DNA of 64,000 bases, from NCBI GenBank assembly GCA_017441765.1, contig JAFRVK010000044.1, positions 49,376 through 113,375 of the forward strand, written 5' to 3'. Position 1 is the stretch's first letter; every line of letters begins with the position of its first letter. This stretch comes from Erysipelotrichaceae bacterium. Its GTDB lineage: Bacteria; Bacillota_I; Bacilli_A; Erysipelotrichales; Erysipelotrichaceae. A program made the translations under genes and the position numbers. The notes beneath the pieces were generated by a model. It had not been told where the DNA came from, did no database searches, and saw nothing but the letters and a program-made list of their open reading frames with translations. This document shows positions 8,439 through 16,196 of the stretch, piece by piece.

Positions 8439-9058
8439 AGCTCGATCTCCCTGATATCATCTACGACATCTTCCGTTTCCTGCAGCAGGATCTCCTTATC
8501 CTGATGACCGTTTGCCACAAGGATGCAACGTACGTTCATTTCTTTGGCTGTCTCGAGATCATGCAGAGTATCCCCGATCATCAGACATTCCTCAGGATCT
8601 TTATCTCTGATCCAGTTCAAAGCGATATTGGTCTTCGATTCCGCATAGATATTATCGATCCCCAGAACTTCATCGAAATATTCCGCAATTCCCAGTTCTT
8701 CCAGCTGTTCCTCTAAAGCAAGCTTGCTGGAAGCGCTCAGCAGGATATTCCGGTAGCCTTTCTGATGGTTCTTTTTCAGAATATCGATCACGCCTTCATG
8801 GACCGTATAGTCATTTTTAAATCTCCGGTAACAGGAAAACCAGTAGGCTCCGACTTCTTCATAGGAGTTCCTGCTCCAATCGAAACCGACAGCTTCATAA
8901 TAATCCTTCACCGGAAAAGTGAAGATCTTTTTATATTCTTCCAAAGTCAAAGGCTCCCGATCCAGACCGAAATGCTTCATCGTCTCATTCTCTGCCTCGA
9001 TGCAGACCATCGTATCATCCAGGACCGTCCCATTGAAATCGAAAATCACATACTTCAT
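8435..9058 (-). CDS. HAD-superfamily hydrolase (Gph-like)
   Basis: 207 residues from the ATG at 9058; translation further upstream has no family similarity. Motif I is FDFNGTVLDD: nucleophile Asp7 is present, but the second residue is Asn9 instead of the usual acid Asp, a variant also seen in other HAD proteins. A helical cap follows (about 15-85), then motif II LLSASS, motif III Lys in AESKTN, and motif IV MIGDTLHDLE. Resembles phosphoglycolate-phosphatase-type enzymes; substrate unknown. Transcribed from a -10 six bases before the ATG, directly after the rpoE terminator, with ispF overlapping downstream. Confidence 0.75.
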   Translation of the reverse strand: MKYVIFDFNGTVLDDTMVCIEAENETMKHFGLDREPLTLEEYKKIFTFPVKDYYEAVGFDWSRNSYEEVGAYWFSCYRRFKNDYTVHEGVIDILKKNHQKGYRNILLSASSKLALEEQLEELGIAEYFDEVLGIDNIYAESKTNIALNWIRDKDPEECLMIGDTLHDLETAKEMNVRCILVANGHQDKEILLQETEDVVDDIREIEL

Positions 9059-9094
9059 AGTTTTATTATAATAAAAATGACTCCTAAGAGTCAT
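9059..9094 (-). promoter_or_regulatory. rpoE terminator fused to HAD-gene leaderless promoter
   Basis: On the minus strand: stem ATGACTC/GAGTCAT (9094-9088 and 9083-9077) with loop TTAG holding the rpoE stop, then TTTTTAT, TATAAT (9070-9065), six bases and ATG (9058). A possible -35 ATGACT (9094-9089) is part of the hairpin, 18 bases from the -10. Confidence 0.65.
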
Positions 9095-9404
9095 ATTCAT
9101 TTTCCGTATCCGTAAGGATCTCGTTATCTTCATCCGTTTCTTCCGGTTCATCATCTTCCAGTTCGATCTTGGAGATATCGATATGGGATTCATCGAATTT
9201 GCGACGCTCCACGAGATCCCACTTGTTGTCCTTGAGACAGACAAAACGGGGATCAAAAGTCAGATCGGAATAGAACTGGGCAACATGGTCATTGCCATAG
9301 CCGGAAGTCTTGGCGACTTCGTCCCACATCTTGATGAACTGGACCGCTCTTTTCTTTCTCTTCAAAATATCGTAAGCAATGTCTGCCATAGATCTTGTTG
9401 TCAT
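9084..9404 (-). CDS. rpoE: RNA polymerase delta subunit
   Basis: 106 residues. The N-terminal 70 residues form the HARE-HTH fold (SMADIAYDILK, then FIKMWDEVAKTSG, QFYSDLTFDPRFVCLKDNKWDL), followed by a strongly acidic tail (EDDEPEETDEDNEI) as in the Bacillus RpoE protein. It binds RNA polymerase and speeds recycling and promoter selectivity in Bacillota; it is not the sigma-E of Gram-negatives. The tail is shorter than in Bacillus subtilis. AGGAG precedes the ATG. It follows the 112-residue gene by 12 bases, and its stop codon lies in the loop of its own terminator. Confidence 0.92.
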   Translation of the reverse strand: MTTRSMADIAYDILKRKKRAVQFIKMWDEVAKTSGYGNDHVAQFYSDLTFDPRFVCLKDNKWDLVERRKFDESHIDISKIELEDDEPEETDEDNEILTDTENEYDS

Positions 9405-9416
9405 ATGATGGTACTC

Positions 9417-9755
9417 CTAATAATATCTGATTTCTATCGTTTTTGCCTCATCATTTACGATGTAGTGCACTACTAATATATCATTATAATTCTGAAAATC
9501 AACTATTTTTGCAACAAATTTCAATACTCCTTCTTCGGTCGTGACCGCTGCGTAGGCGTCATCTTTCAGATGAAGCTCCAGCAGATGATCCTCACATTGG
9601 CGGAAAAGACACAATCCGTCTTCATAGATACATAATTCGCAGTTGCATGATTCGTTGTCGGTATAAGTGAAACAGTTGCGGTCTTCGACGTTTTCAATAA
9701 TCACTTCGTCTGCCGTTCCCGTATCTGGATCTTTCAGGGTTACTGCTGCAGTCAT
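9417..9755 (-). CDS. Small beta-rich protein upstream of rpoE, possibly DUF1934-like
   Basis: 112 residues, no signal or membrane segment, predicted mostly beta (alternating hydrophobics: VIIENVEDRN, LCIYEDGLCLFRQ, LLELHLKDDAYAAV, LKFVAKIVDF, DILVVHYIVN). Position just upstream of rpoE recalls ywiB (DUF1934) of Bacillus, and the small barrel-like pattern fits, but I cannot confirm homology. Five Cys, two as CNCELC. No Shine-Dalgarno sequence; a TTGACT-17-TTTAAT promoter lies so close that the mRNA may have almost no leader. Confidence 0.5.
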   Translation of the reverse strand: MTAAVTLKDPDTGTADEVIIENVEDRNCFTYTDNESCNCELCIYEDGLCLFRQCEDHLLELHLKDDAYAAVTTEEGVLKFVAKIVDFQNYNDILVVHYIVNDEAKTIEIRYY

Positions 9756-9762
9756 AGCTTAT

Positions 9763-9791
9763 ATTAAAGCTCAAAGGTTTCCTAAAGTCAA
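9763..9791 (-). promoter_or_regulatory. Promoter of the 112-residue gene/rpoE
   Basis: -35 TTGACT (9791-9786), 17-base spacer, -10 TTTAAT (9768-9763), then seven bases to the ATG at 9755. It overlaps the murD promoter region on the other strand. Confidence 0.55.
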
Positions 9792-9798
9792 CAATAAA

Positions 9799-9813
9799 TG
9801 TTAGAATTAGGTG
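9799..9813 (+). promoter_or_regulatory. Extended -10 six bases before the murD GTG
   Basis: TG-T-TAGAAT (9799-9807) is an extended -10; six bases follow and then the GTG at 9814. No Shine-Dalgarno sequence. Predicted leaderless start. Confidence 0.6.
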
Positions 9814-11151
9814 GTGGATTACAAGAATAAGAAAGTCCTGGTGATCGGTCTGGCCAGGTCAGGAATGGCAGCATTGAGAGTCTTGCATATGCTTGGTGCA
9901 GAGCTTTTTTTGTCGGAAAAGAAAGGACCGGACGAAGAAGAAAAGAAACAGCTGCAGGACTTGAATGTGACAGTCTATGATCAGGATATGTCGGTATTCG
10001 AGAAAGATTTTGACCTGGTCATCAAGAATCCGGGTGTCCCTCCCGTTTCACCGATCGTGAAACGTCTGGAAGAAAGGAAGATCCCGATCATTACGGAAAT
10101 CGAGCTGGCATATGATGTATCGATGCCTCAGCACTATATCGCGATTACCGGAAGCAATGGCAAGACCACAACGACGACCATCGTCTATGAACTGCTCAAA
10201 GCGGCATTCAAGGAGAAAGCTCTGGTAGGCGGAAATATCGGTACTCCTTTATGTGAGCTTGTGCTCGAACATGATCTGATGCATAACAGCGGTTACTATA
10301 TCTCACTGGAAATCTCCAACCATCAACTGGTCGATATCGACCGCTTCCGTCCCGAGATCGCGACCATCATCAACCTGAGCCCCGATCACCTGGAGACTAT
10401 GGGATCTTTGCATAATTATTACAAATCCAAGACGGAAGTCTATCGCAATATGAAGGATCAGGATCTTTTCCTTTTGAATGCAGATGATGAAACGCTGAAA
10501 GAATACACGGAAAGGTATCCGATCCACTGCGGGATACAGACATTCTCATTAGATAACAATGTTACCTATGGATGCATCCGGGACGGATATATGTATGTGA
10601 ACGAAGAAAAGGTACTTTCTCTGGATGCGATCGCCCTGGTGGGTAGACACAATCAGCAGAATATCCTGGTTTCGGTCATGATCGCCAAAGCGCTGGGAAT
10701 CGACAATGGAACGATCATCGAAACGATCTCAAATTTCAAAGGTGTCGAACATCGCATCGAATTTGTAAGGGAACTCGATGGTGTACGCTACTACAACGAT
10801 TCCAAGGGCACGAATATTGATGCGACGATGACCGCTCTTGATGCGTTCGAAAAGAATGTGATCCTTCTCGTAGGAGGATATGAAAAATGGCTCGATGTCA
10901 CACCATTAAAGGATCATCTTGGTTGTGTCAGAAAAATCATCGGCTACGGCTTTTCCGGGCCAAGGATCGCTATGGAACTGGCGGATGATCCGCTGATCGT
11001 AGAAGATCTGGCTCAGGCGGTCCACGAGGCGCATGAGATGGCTGTCCCGGGAGATATCGTTCTGCTGTCTCCGACCACTTCCAGTTTCGATCAGTACACG
11101 GGTTATGAACAGCGCGGCAGGCATTTCAAGGAACTGGTGAATGCTTTATGA
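9814..11151 (+). CDS. murD: UDP-N-acetylmuramoylalanine--D-glutamate ligase
   Basis: About 445 residues. Two adjacent GTG codons (9811, 9814) could start it; I prefer 9814, six bases after the -10. Features in order: N-terminal Rossmann-like domain (VLVIGLARSGMAALRVL), VIKNPGVPP, the ATP loop ITGSNGKTTTTT, SLEISNHQL (the usual SSFQL is changed to SNHQL), INLSPDHLETMGS, and the C-terminal domain motifs GVEHRIEFV and NDSKGTNIDATM. Adds D-Glu to UDP-MurNAc-L-Ala in the cytosol. It overlaps murI by four bases, pairing D-Glu supply with D-Glu use. Confidence 0.95.
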   Translation: MDYKNKKVLVIGLARSGMAALRVLHMLGAELFLSEKKGPDEEEKKQLQDLNVTVYDQDMSVFEKDFDLVIKNPGVPPVSPIVKRLEERKIPIITEIELAYDVSMPQHYIAITGSNGKTTTTTIVYELLKAAFKEKALVGGNIGTPLCELVLEHDLMHNSGYYISLEISNHQLVDIDRFRPEIATIINLSPDHLETMGSLHNYYKSKTEVYRNMKDQDLFLLNADDETLKEYTERYPIHCGIQTFSLDNNVTYGCIRDGYMYVNEEKVLSLDAIALVGRHNQQNILVSVMIAKALGIDNGTIIETISNFKGVEHRIEFVRELDGVRYYNDSKGTNIDATMTALDAFEKNVILLVGGYEKWLDVTPLKDHLGCVRKIIGYGFSGPRIAMELADDPLIVEDLAQAVHEAHEMAVPGDIVLLSPTTSSFDQYTGYEQRGRHFKELVNAL

Positions 11152-11924
11152 AACGCATCGGAGTCTTTGATTCGGGATTAGGCGGTCTGACCGTCGTCAA
11201 AGCGATACTCTCGGAAATGCCGAAAGAGAATATCGTCTTTTTTGCGGATGCCGCGAATATGCCTTATGGCGATAAAACTCCGGAAGAAATTATCGCTTTT
11301 TCGAAACACAATGCTTCCCTACTGAACGAATATGATCTCAAGGCCATGGTGATCGCCTGCAATACTTCCGATTCCATTGCCGGAGATCTTTTGAAACAAA
11401 GCTATGACATCCCTGTATCAGGCGTCATCAAGGCGGCAGCGAAAGAAGCTGTAAGACAGACCGGAAACAGAAAGATCGCCGTCCTGGCGACAAAAGCGAC
11501 CGTATCCTCCGGTTCCTATCAGAAACAGATCGCAGAACTTGATAAAGAGATCGAAGTGACAGCGATCCCCTGTCCCGATCTGGTCCCGTTGATCGAAGAA
11601 GGAAGGTTTGCCACAAAAGATGAACTTCTTGATCAGAGTATCGAAACCTATCTTGAAAAAGTACGTCGAAGCGGAGCGGATACCGTCATTCTTGGCTGTA
11701 CACATTATGACCTGATCTATGATCTCGTTCAGGAAAAGATGCCTGATGTCAGAATCGTTTCCTCTTCCCGAACCCTCGTTCAGGAATTAAAAGAGATCCT
11801 GACAGGATCCCATAGATTAAGCAGACGGAAAGGAAAAGACATTTATCTGAGCAGCTCCTGTTCCGAACGTCTGGATCAGATCGCTGCCAAGATCATTCCT
11901 GATATCAGATTGCAAAAAAAATAG
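11148..11924 (+). CDS. murI: Glutamate racemase
   Basis: 258 residues. Starts IGVFDSGLGGLTVVKAI, the family signature. The two catalytic cysteines are in VIACNTSD and LGCTHYDL. The CNTSD variant differs from the common CNTAT/CNTAS but keeps the Cys and Asn. NMPYGDKT is the substrate-binding loop. Makes D-glutamate for the overlapping murD. The ATG overlaps the murD stop (ATGA). The stop codon lies inside the left arm of the terminator. Confidence 0.95.
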   Translation: MKRIGVFDSGLGGLTVVKAILSEMPKENIVFFADAANMPYGDKTPEEIIAFSKHNASLLNEYDLKAMVIACNTSDSIAGDLLKQSYDIPVSGVIKAAAKEAVRQTGNRKIAVLATKATVSSGSYQKQIAELDKEIEVTAIPCPDLVPLIEEGRFATKDELLDQSIETYLEKVRRSGADTVILGCTHYDLIYDLVQEKMPDVRIVSSSRTLVQELKEILTGSHRLSRRKGKDIYLSSSCSERLDQIAAKIIPDIRLQKK

Positions 11925-11943
11925 GCCTAAGCCTATTTTTTAG
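11914..11943. terminator. Bidirectional terminator between murI and rubrerythrin
   Basis: AAAAAATAGGC, loop CTAA, GCCTATTTTTT: arms at about 11917-11926 and 11931-11941, with A-run and T-run on either side, so it works on both strands for the convergent genes. It contains the murI stop, and the rubrerythrin stop is at its right edge. Confidence 0.9.
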
Positions 11944-12479
11944 TAGTTCTCAGCATTGACTTCGAAGTAGGACTGAGGATGCTGGCAAGTCGGACAGATC
12001 TCCGGCGCTTTTTCGCCTACCACGATATGACCGCAGTTGCGGCATTCCCATACCTTGACTTCGGATTTCGCGAAGACTTCCTGTGCTTCGACATTCTTCA
12101 GCAAAGCTCTGTATCTTTCTTCATGATGCTTCTCGATTGCGCCAACCAGTCTGAAACGGGCAGCCAGTTCCGGGAAACCCTCTTCCTGAGCGGTCTTCGC
12201 AAAATCTTCATACATGTCGGTCCATTCATAGTTTTCGCCATCGGCAGCAGCAGCAAGGTTCTCTGCTGTCGTACCAATGCCGTCCAGTTCCTTGAACCAC
12301 AGTTTGGCGTGTTCTTTTTCGTTCTCAGCGGTTTTTAAGAAAAGCGCAGCGATCTGCTCGAACCCTTCTTTTTTCGCCTTAGACGCAAAATAAGTGTACT
12401 TGTTTCTGGCCTGAGACTCGCCCGCAAAAGCAGCTTTCAGGTTTTCTTCGGTTTTCGTACCAGCGTATTTATTTGCCAT
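11940..12479 (-). CDS. rbr: Rubrerythrin
   Basis: 179 residues from the ATG at 12479 (AAAGGAGG seven bases upstream). The N-terminal four-helix di-iron domain carries [28 protein letters not shown] and the later EKHHEERY Glu/His ligands. The C-terminal rubredoxin domain has CRNCG and CPTCQH for the Fe(Cys)4 site. Peroxide reductase of anaerobes; complements the superoxide reductase at 7551. It follows ftsQ by 45 bases and probably has its own promoter overlapping the ftsQ end, though I see no clear -35. Confidence 0.95.
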   Translation of the reverse strand: MANKYAGTKTEENLKAAFAGESQARNKYTYFASKAKKEGFEQIAALFLKTAENEKEHAKLWFKELDGIGTTAENLAAAADGENYEWTDMYEDFAKTAQEEGFPELAARFRLVGAIEKHHEERYRALLKNVEAQEVFAKSEVKVWECRNCGHIVVGEKAPEICPTCQHPQSYFEVNAENY

Positions 12480-12524
12480 ATTATTCCTCCTTTGCAAATG
12501 ATTTCTATCGCTCTTAACTATATA

Positions 12525-13349
12525 TTATTCTTCATCCTCTTCATCGTCAATTTCCGTGATCTCTTCGACCGTTTCTTCTTCAGGCTCCCAGGGGCACGCT
12601 GACGAATACGCATTTCCGGAAATATCCTCGAAATAATAACAGATCTGCGTATCTTTCACATAACTCGATTTGATGTTATGGTAATGATTCAATATAGGCA
12701 AGCCATAGACTGATGTGAAAATATAGTTGCCGTCCCGCATGACCAGCTGGACATTCTGATACTTCAGTTCAGGGAAAGGATGCATCTCCGAAATCTCGTT
12801 GATCGTTCCCTGGTCGCAGTCCCTGAGGTTTTTGGCAATCAGTTCGATCTCTTCTTCGCTGAAGCCATCAAGATAAGGCACATGATCGATCACATAAGGA
12901 TAGTTCTCTGTGTTAAGCTGTTCATTGCCTTCCAGCAGTACGGTATAGCCTTCATCACCTTGCAGATATGCCAGCATCTTTTTCTCTTTGACTTCGATAT
13001 CGATCAGCCGTCCGTCTTTCTTGGCGATACGGGCTGATTCGATCAAAGGATCGGCTGCGATCTTTTTTTCATAGATTTTCGGCAATACCAGCAGAAATTT
13101 GTGCTTTGTTGTAAGCTGGCTCATCGCGATGATATCTTCATCTTTCAGATAACGGTTCCCACTGACTGCAATCCGATAGACATTGGAAGCGGAACTTAAA
13201 AAATAAACCAGACCGATGATCAGCAATCCCGAAACAATACTAAAAACGAAAGAGCGATTCTTCGCCCGATCGAACCTGCTTTGATCCTTGCGTTTCCTTC
13301 TCAGATCAAGCAATACATTCTTTTTTAAGATTTCTTCTTTCCCTAGCAA
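12525..13349 (-). CDS. ftsQ: Cell division protein FtsQ/DivIB
   Basis: 274 residues. Basic cytosolic N terminus (LRRKRKDQSRFDRAKNR), one transmembrane helix (about 33-52), then an extracellular POTRA domain (VYRIAVSGNRYLKDEDIIAMSQL) and beta domain (SARIAKKDGRLIDIEVKEKKMLAYL), ending in a very acidic tail (EPEEETVEEITEIDDEEDEE). Part of the division complex with FtsL/FtsB. The only start consistent with full length is a TTG at 13349 that overlaps the murB stop and has no ribosome-binding site; another TTG at codon 13 is possible. Third gene of murG-murB-ftsQ. Confidence 0.88.
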   Translation of the reverse strand: MLGKEEILKKNVLLDLRRKRKDQSRFDRAKNRSFVFSIVSGLLIIGLVYFLSSASNVYRIAVSGNRYLKDEDIIAMSQLTTKHKFLLVLPKIYEKKIAADPLIESARIAKKDGRLIDIEVKEKKMLAYLQGDEGYTVLLEGNEQLNTENYPYVIDHVPYLDGFSEEEIELIAKNLRDCDQGTINEISEMHPFPELKYQNVQLVMRDGNYIFTSVYGLPILNHYHNIKSSYVKDTQICYYFEDISGNAYSSACPWEPEEETVEEITEIDDEEDEE

Positions 13350-14230
13350 TTGAATTTCTCGACTTCCATGACCAGTCTGATGTCATATTTTTCTTTGACT
13401 TTATCCTGTATCTCATAGGCGATCTGCAGATAGTCTTCGGCAGAACCGTTGCCATTGTTTATGATGAAATTGGAATGCTTATCGGAAACGCTGACATCGT
13501 TGATATGATAACCGCGGTAGCCGATGCCATCGATCAGTTTCCAGGCGAAACCATCCTCAGGATTGCGGAAACAGGATCCTGCGCTTGGCTTATCCAATGG
13601 CTGTGTCTCTTTGCGTCTCTTCAAGCGATCCGCCATCAGCGCTTCGATCTCTTCTGTCGGTTTTCTTACCAGTTTCAGTTCCGCTGCAAGAATCACCCAA
13701 TGCGGATGGTCGTGGAACAGGGAATGGCGGTAGGAAAACCGCAGTTCATCATTGTTCATCCAGATGAATTCATCATCTTTCAGAACCAGAACGCGTTTGA
13801 TCACATTGGCCATCTCGCTGCGATATGCCCCGGCATTCATATAAACCAATCCGCCGATACAGCCCGGGATCCCGGAAGCGAACTCCAGGCAGCTCAGTCC
13901 CTGTCTTGCCAGGATGGCAGCCAGCTGAGGAGCCATGAAACCTGCTTCCACATAAACTTCATCGTTGCGGATCTCGTAACTGTTCAGATTCTTCAGACAG
14001 ATGACAACCCCATCGTATTCGGATTCTCCGCAGATCAGATTGGAACCATTGCCGAGGACCTTGAACGGAATATGATTACGTTTGAGATAATAGACAATCT
14101 CCTTGACATCCTCCATATGATAAGGCAACACAAAATGCCGGATGTGTCCGCCCATCTTGATTGTCGTCAGCTCTTTAAAACGGCAGTCATCATGGTAAGA
14201 GCCATGCTGCTGCAGGAAGTCTTTGATCAT
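13343..14230 (-). CDS. murB: UDP-N-acetylenolpyruvoylglucosamine reductase
   Basis: 295 residues. FAD-binding features: TTIKMGGHIRHFV, FKVLGNGSNLIC, ASGIPGCIGGLVYMNAGAYR, then the substrate domain with LRFSYRHSLF and SAGSCFRNP (catalytic Ser), ending in a conserved MEVEKF. Reduces the enolpyruvyl group made by MurA (encoded at 49481). The ATG overlaps the murG stop (ATGA) and the 3' end overlaps ftsQ. Confidence 0.95.
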   Translation of the reverse strand: MIKDFLQQHGSYHDDCRFKELTTIKMGGHIRHFVLPYHMEDVKEIVYYLKRNHIPFKVLGNGSNLICGESEYDGVVICLKNLNSYEIRNDEVYVEAGFMAPQLAAILARQGLSCLEFASGIPGCIGGLVYMNAGAYRSEMANVIKRVLVLKDDEFIWMNNDELRFSYRHSLFHDHPHWVILAAELKLVRKPTEEIEALMADRLKRRKETQPLDKPSAGSCFRNPEDGFAWKLIDGIGYRGYHINDVSVSDKHSNFIINNGNGSAEDYLQIAYEIQDKVKEKYDIRLVMEVEKFNC

Positions 14231-15285
14231 ATGCTCTCTATTTCCTTAATCATATCATCCAGCACATGGGGATTCCCTGCCTTGCGGGCATTTTCCGCCA
14301 TGGCTTTCAGCCGTTCATCATCATGAATCAGCCCATTCACTATATCATTCAATCGCGGTCCATTCAATTCTTTTTCTTCGATCATGATTGCTGCATCTTC
14401 ATTAGCCAATGCCTTTCCATTATAGTACTGATGATTGTTTGGCACATAAGGAGACGGAATCAGGATGGACGGGATACCGATCGCCTGGATCTCCGCCAGA
14501 GTGGTCGCTCCGGCTCTGGAGATGATCAGATCCGCATTGTTCATGACCTGAACGCCATCGATCCTTTCACAGATCTTCAGATGATCCTTATGCAGGAAAC
14601 GTTCCTCCACTTCATCGATATGAGAGACCCCGGTCGCATAAATGATCTGATAGGAGCCATCAAAGAGATCGAAATACTCCTGCAGTTTCGCATGGACACT
14701 GGAAGAGCCTAAAGATCCCATAAAGATGACCACGGTCTTCATCGAAGGATCCAGCCCCAGTTCTTTGAGCACATTTCTGTCTTTTGGCAGATCACAGGCT
14801 CTGGAAGACTGCGGATTTCCTAAAATGCGGATATTCGGGTTACTGAACTGTTTCAGATTCTCTTTATAGGAACCGATGATCAGATCGACTTTCCGATCCA
14901 GCATGCGATTCGCTCTGCCTACGAACGAATTCTGTTCATGGATCACCGTCTTTAAACCCAGCCGGATCGCTGCTTCCATGACCGGTACGGAAATATAATT
15001 CCCGAAACCGATCGCCATGTCGTAGCCTTTCAGAAGCTTCAGACATTTGCGATACGCGGAAAACAATGATAAAACACTACGGATCTTCTGCATGAGACCT
15101 CCGCGGGTCGTTAAAACATCCAGTCCGATATATTTGAAACCTGCAGCAGGGATCACATCTTTTTCCATCCGGTCATTGGAACCAATAAAAAGAAGCTCAT
15201 GCCCTCTTTCTTTCAAAGCTTCTGCCAGCGATAACGCGGGATAGATATGTCCGCCCGAACCGCCTGCGACGATCACGATTTTCAT
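14227..15285 (-). CDS. murG: UDP-GlcNAc:lipid I N-acetylglucosaminyltransferase
   Basis: 352 residues. GGSGGHIYPALSLAEAL is the N-terminal signature; IGFGNYISVPVMEAA and HEQNSFVGRANRML follow, then the second-domain loop GSLGSSSVH and the donor-binding AGATTLAEIQAIGIPSILIP. The usual GGSQGA loop is changed to GSLGSS. Membrane-associated enzyme making lipid II. No Shine-Dalgarno: TAAAAT (15298-15293) lies seven bases before the ATG, right after the preceding terminator. First gene of murG-murB-ftsQ. Confidence 0.94.
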   Translation of the reverse strand: MKIVIVAGGSGGHIYPALSLAEALKERGHELLFIGSNDRMEKDVIPAAGFKYIGLDVLTTRGGLMQKIRSVLSLFSAYRKCLKLLKGYDMAIGFGNYISVPVMEAAIRLGLKTVIHEQNSFVGRANRMLDRKVDLIIGSYKENLKQFSNPNIRILGNPQSSRACDLPKDRNVLKELGLDPSMKTVVIFMGSLGSSSVHAKLQEYFDLFDGSYQIIYATGVSHIDEVEERFLHKDHLKICERIDGVQVMNNADLIISRAGATTLAEIQAIGIPSILIPSPYVPNNHQYYNGKALANEDAAIMIEEKELNGPRLNDIVNGLIHDDERLKAMAENARKAGNPHVLDDMIKEIESI

Positions 15286-15335
15286 AACACTTATTTTATC
15301 ATTAAATAAAAGAGGTGACTATAGCAGTTCACCTC
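15286..15335 (-). terminator. Terminator of the 2-TM gene followed by murG -10
   Basis: Stem GAGGTGA/TCACCTC (15335-15329, 15318-15312) with the 2-TM gene stop in its ten-base loop, then TTTTATTTAA. The murG -10 TAAAAT (15298-15293) follows and is seven bases from the murG ATG. Confidence 0.7.
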
Positions 15336-15558
15336 GTTGTCTGTTTTCGGAATTGATTGCAGGTCTCATCTTGTCTGTCACATAGCGGACGATGAAGGGA
15401 TTGACCAAAAGCAGCAGTATGATATATACGATCAGATGTGTCCTGTATCCGAATCCGATGAAATCAACCAGCGGTTTGCCAAGAAAGATCTCGATCGCAC
15501 TGATCAGCAGATAGAAACCGGTACACAGCCCGATATAAGGCAAGGTTTTCTTTCCCAT
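15319..15558 (-). CDS. Small two-TM protein coupled to the S24 regulator
   Basis: 79 residues with two hydrophobic helices (about 7-24 and 40-62) separated by a short loop and followed by a basic/polar tail (KMRPAINSENRQRGELL), suggesting N-in/C-in topology. No family recognised. Its ATG overlaps the regulator's stop (TGATG), with no separate ribosome-binding site, so its translation depends on the upstream cistron. The stop lies in the loop of the terminator. The context suggests its level is set by the autoregulated XRE/S24 gene; function unknown. Confidence 0.65.
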   Translation of the reverse strand: MGKKTLPYIGLCTGFYLLISAIEIFLGKPLVDFIGFGYRTHLIVYIILLLLVNPFIVRYVTDKMRPAINSENRQRGELL

Positions 15559-16148
15559 CAGAATAATACCTTATTGTGAAGGACCTTGCCCAGGATCTTG
15601 ACATCATCATAATCATAGCGCCGATCGGGATAGGCAGGATTGGCAGCTTTCAGGGTGATGCTGTTCTTGTTGAAGATCGCACGCTTGATCGTAACCTCGT
15701 TGTTTTCCAGAAGAAAGACACCCATGTCCTTATTATCCAGATAGTTCTGTTTGCGTACATAGACGATATCTCCCTCGCCGATCCTCTCATTGATCATGGA
15801 ATCGCCTTTGACTTTCAGATAGAAATACTCTCCCGGTCCATATTCGCGGTTGTCGCAGTATTCGAAACCATAGATATCTTCATTCGCATACAGATCGTAG
15901 CCTGCCTTGACTTCGCCAAGAATTGGGACAGCGACCTGATGGGTTCGGATATTGGTGTTCAGCAGATGATCGACATCGATATCGAAGATCTCTGAAATCC
16001 TGTTCAGAGTACTGACACGCGGAAAAGCTGTACCATCTTCCCATTTCTGCACAGTTGTAAAGGACTTGTAGCCAAGCTTATCCGCCAGCTCATCCTGAGA
16101 CATTTTATTTACTTTTCTTAAATAACGCAGATTGTCTTTGAATTCCAT
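15558..16148 (-). CDS. LexA-like XRE/S24 self-cleaving transcriptional regulator
   Basis: 196 residues. Residues about 5-60 form an XRE helix-turn-helix (LRYLRKVNKMSQDELADKLG, then TVQKWEDGTAFP). A linker carries VPILGEVKAGYD with an Ala-Gly pair, the typical cleavage site. The S24 peptidase domain follows, with catalytic Ser in VKGDSMINERIGEGD and Lys in NEVTIKRAIF. This HdiR/cI-like layout differs from canonical LexA, which has a winged helix. Probably a repressor that cleaves itself under stress. An inverted repeat over its -35 suggests autoregulation. GAGG and -10 TATAAT upstream. Operon with the 79-residue membrane protein. Confidence 0.85.
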   Translation of the reverse strand: MEFKDNLRYLRKVNKMSQDELADKLGYKSFTTVQKWEDGTAFPRVSTLNRISEIFDIDVDHLLNTNIRTHQVAVPILGEVKAGYDLYANEDIYGFEYCDNREYGPGEYFYLKVKGDSMINERIGEGDIVYVRKQNYLDNKDMGVFLLENNEVTIKRAIFNKNSITLKAANPAYPDRRYDYDDVKILGKVLHNKVLF

Positions 16149-16165
16149 AAAAATACCTCGATTTC

Positions 16166-16194
16166 ATTATAGAATCCGCTTGAAGAATATTCAA
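16166..16194 (-). promoter_or_regulatory. Promoter of the XRE/S24 regulator
   Basis: -35 TTGAAT (16194-16189), 17-base spacer, -10 TATAAT (16171-16166). It overlaps the end of the upstream peptidase gene. Confidence 0.7.
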
Positions 16195-16196
16195 GC
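16178..16196. promoter_or_regulatory. Operator-like 19-bp inverted repeat over the -35 element
   Basis: GCTTGAA-GAATA-TTCAAGC is a perfect 7-bp inverted repeat with a 5-bp centre. It covers the -35 and half of the spacer of the regulator promoter. It has no T-run, so it is not a terminator. It fits a dimeric HTH protein's operator. Confidence 0.6.

Noticed and set aside
9798..9830. Ten-codon ATG frame ahead of murD as a leader peptide
   Set aside because: The ATG overlaps the -10 element, so it would not be in the mRNA if transcription starts at the GTG.
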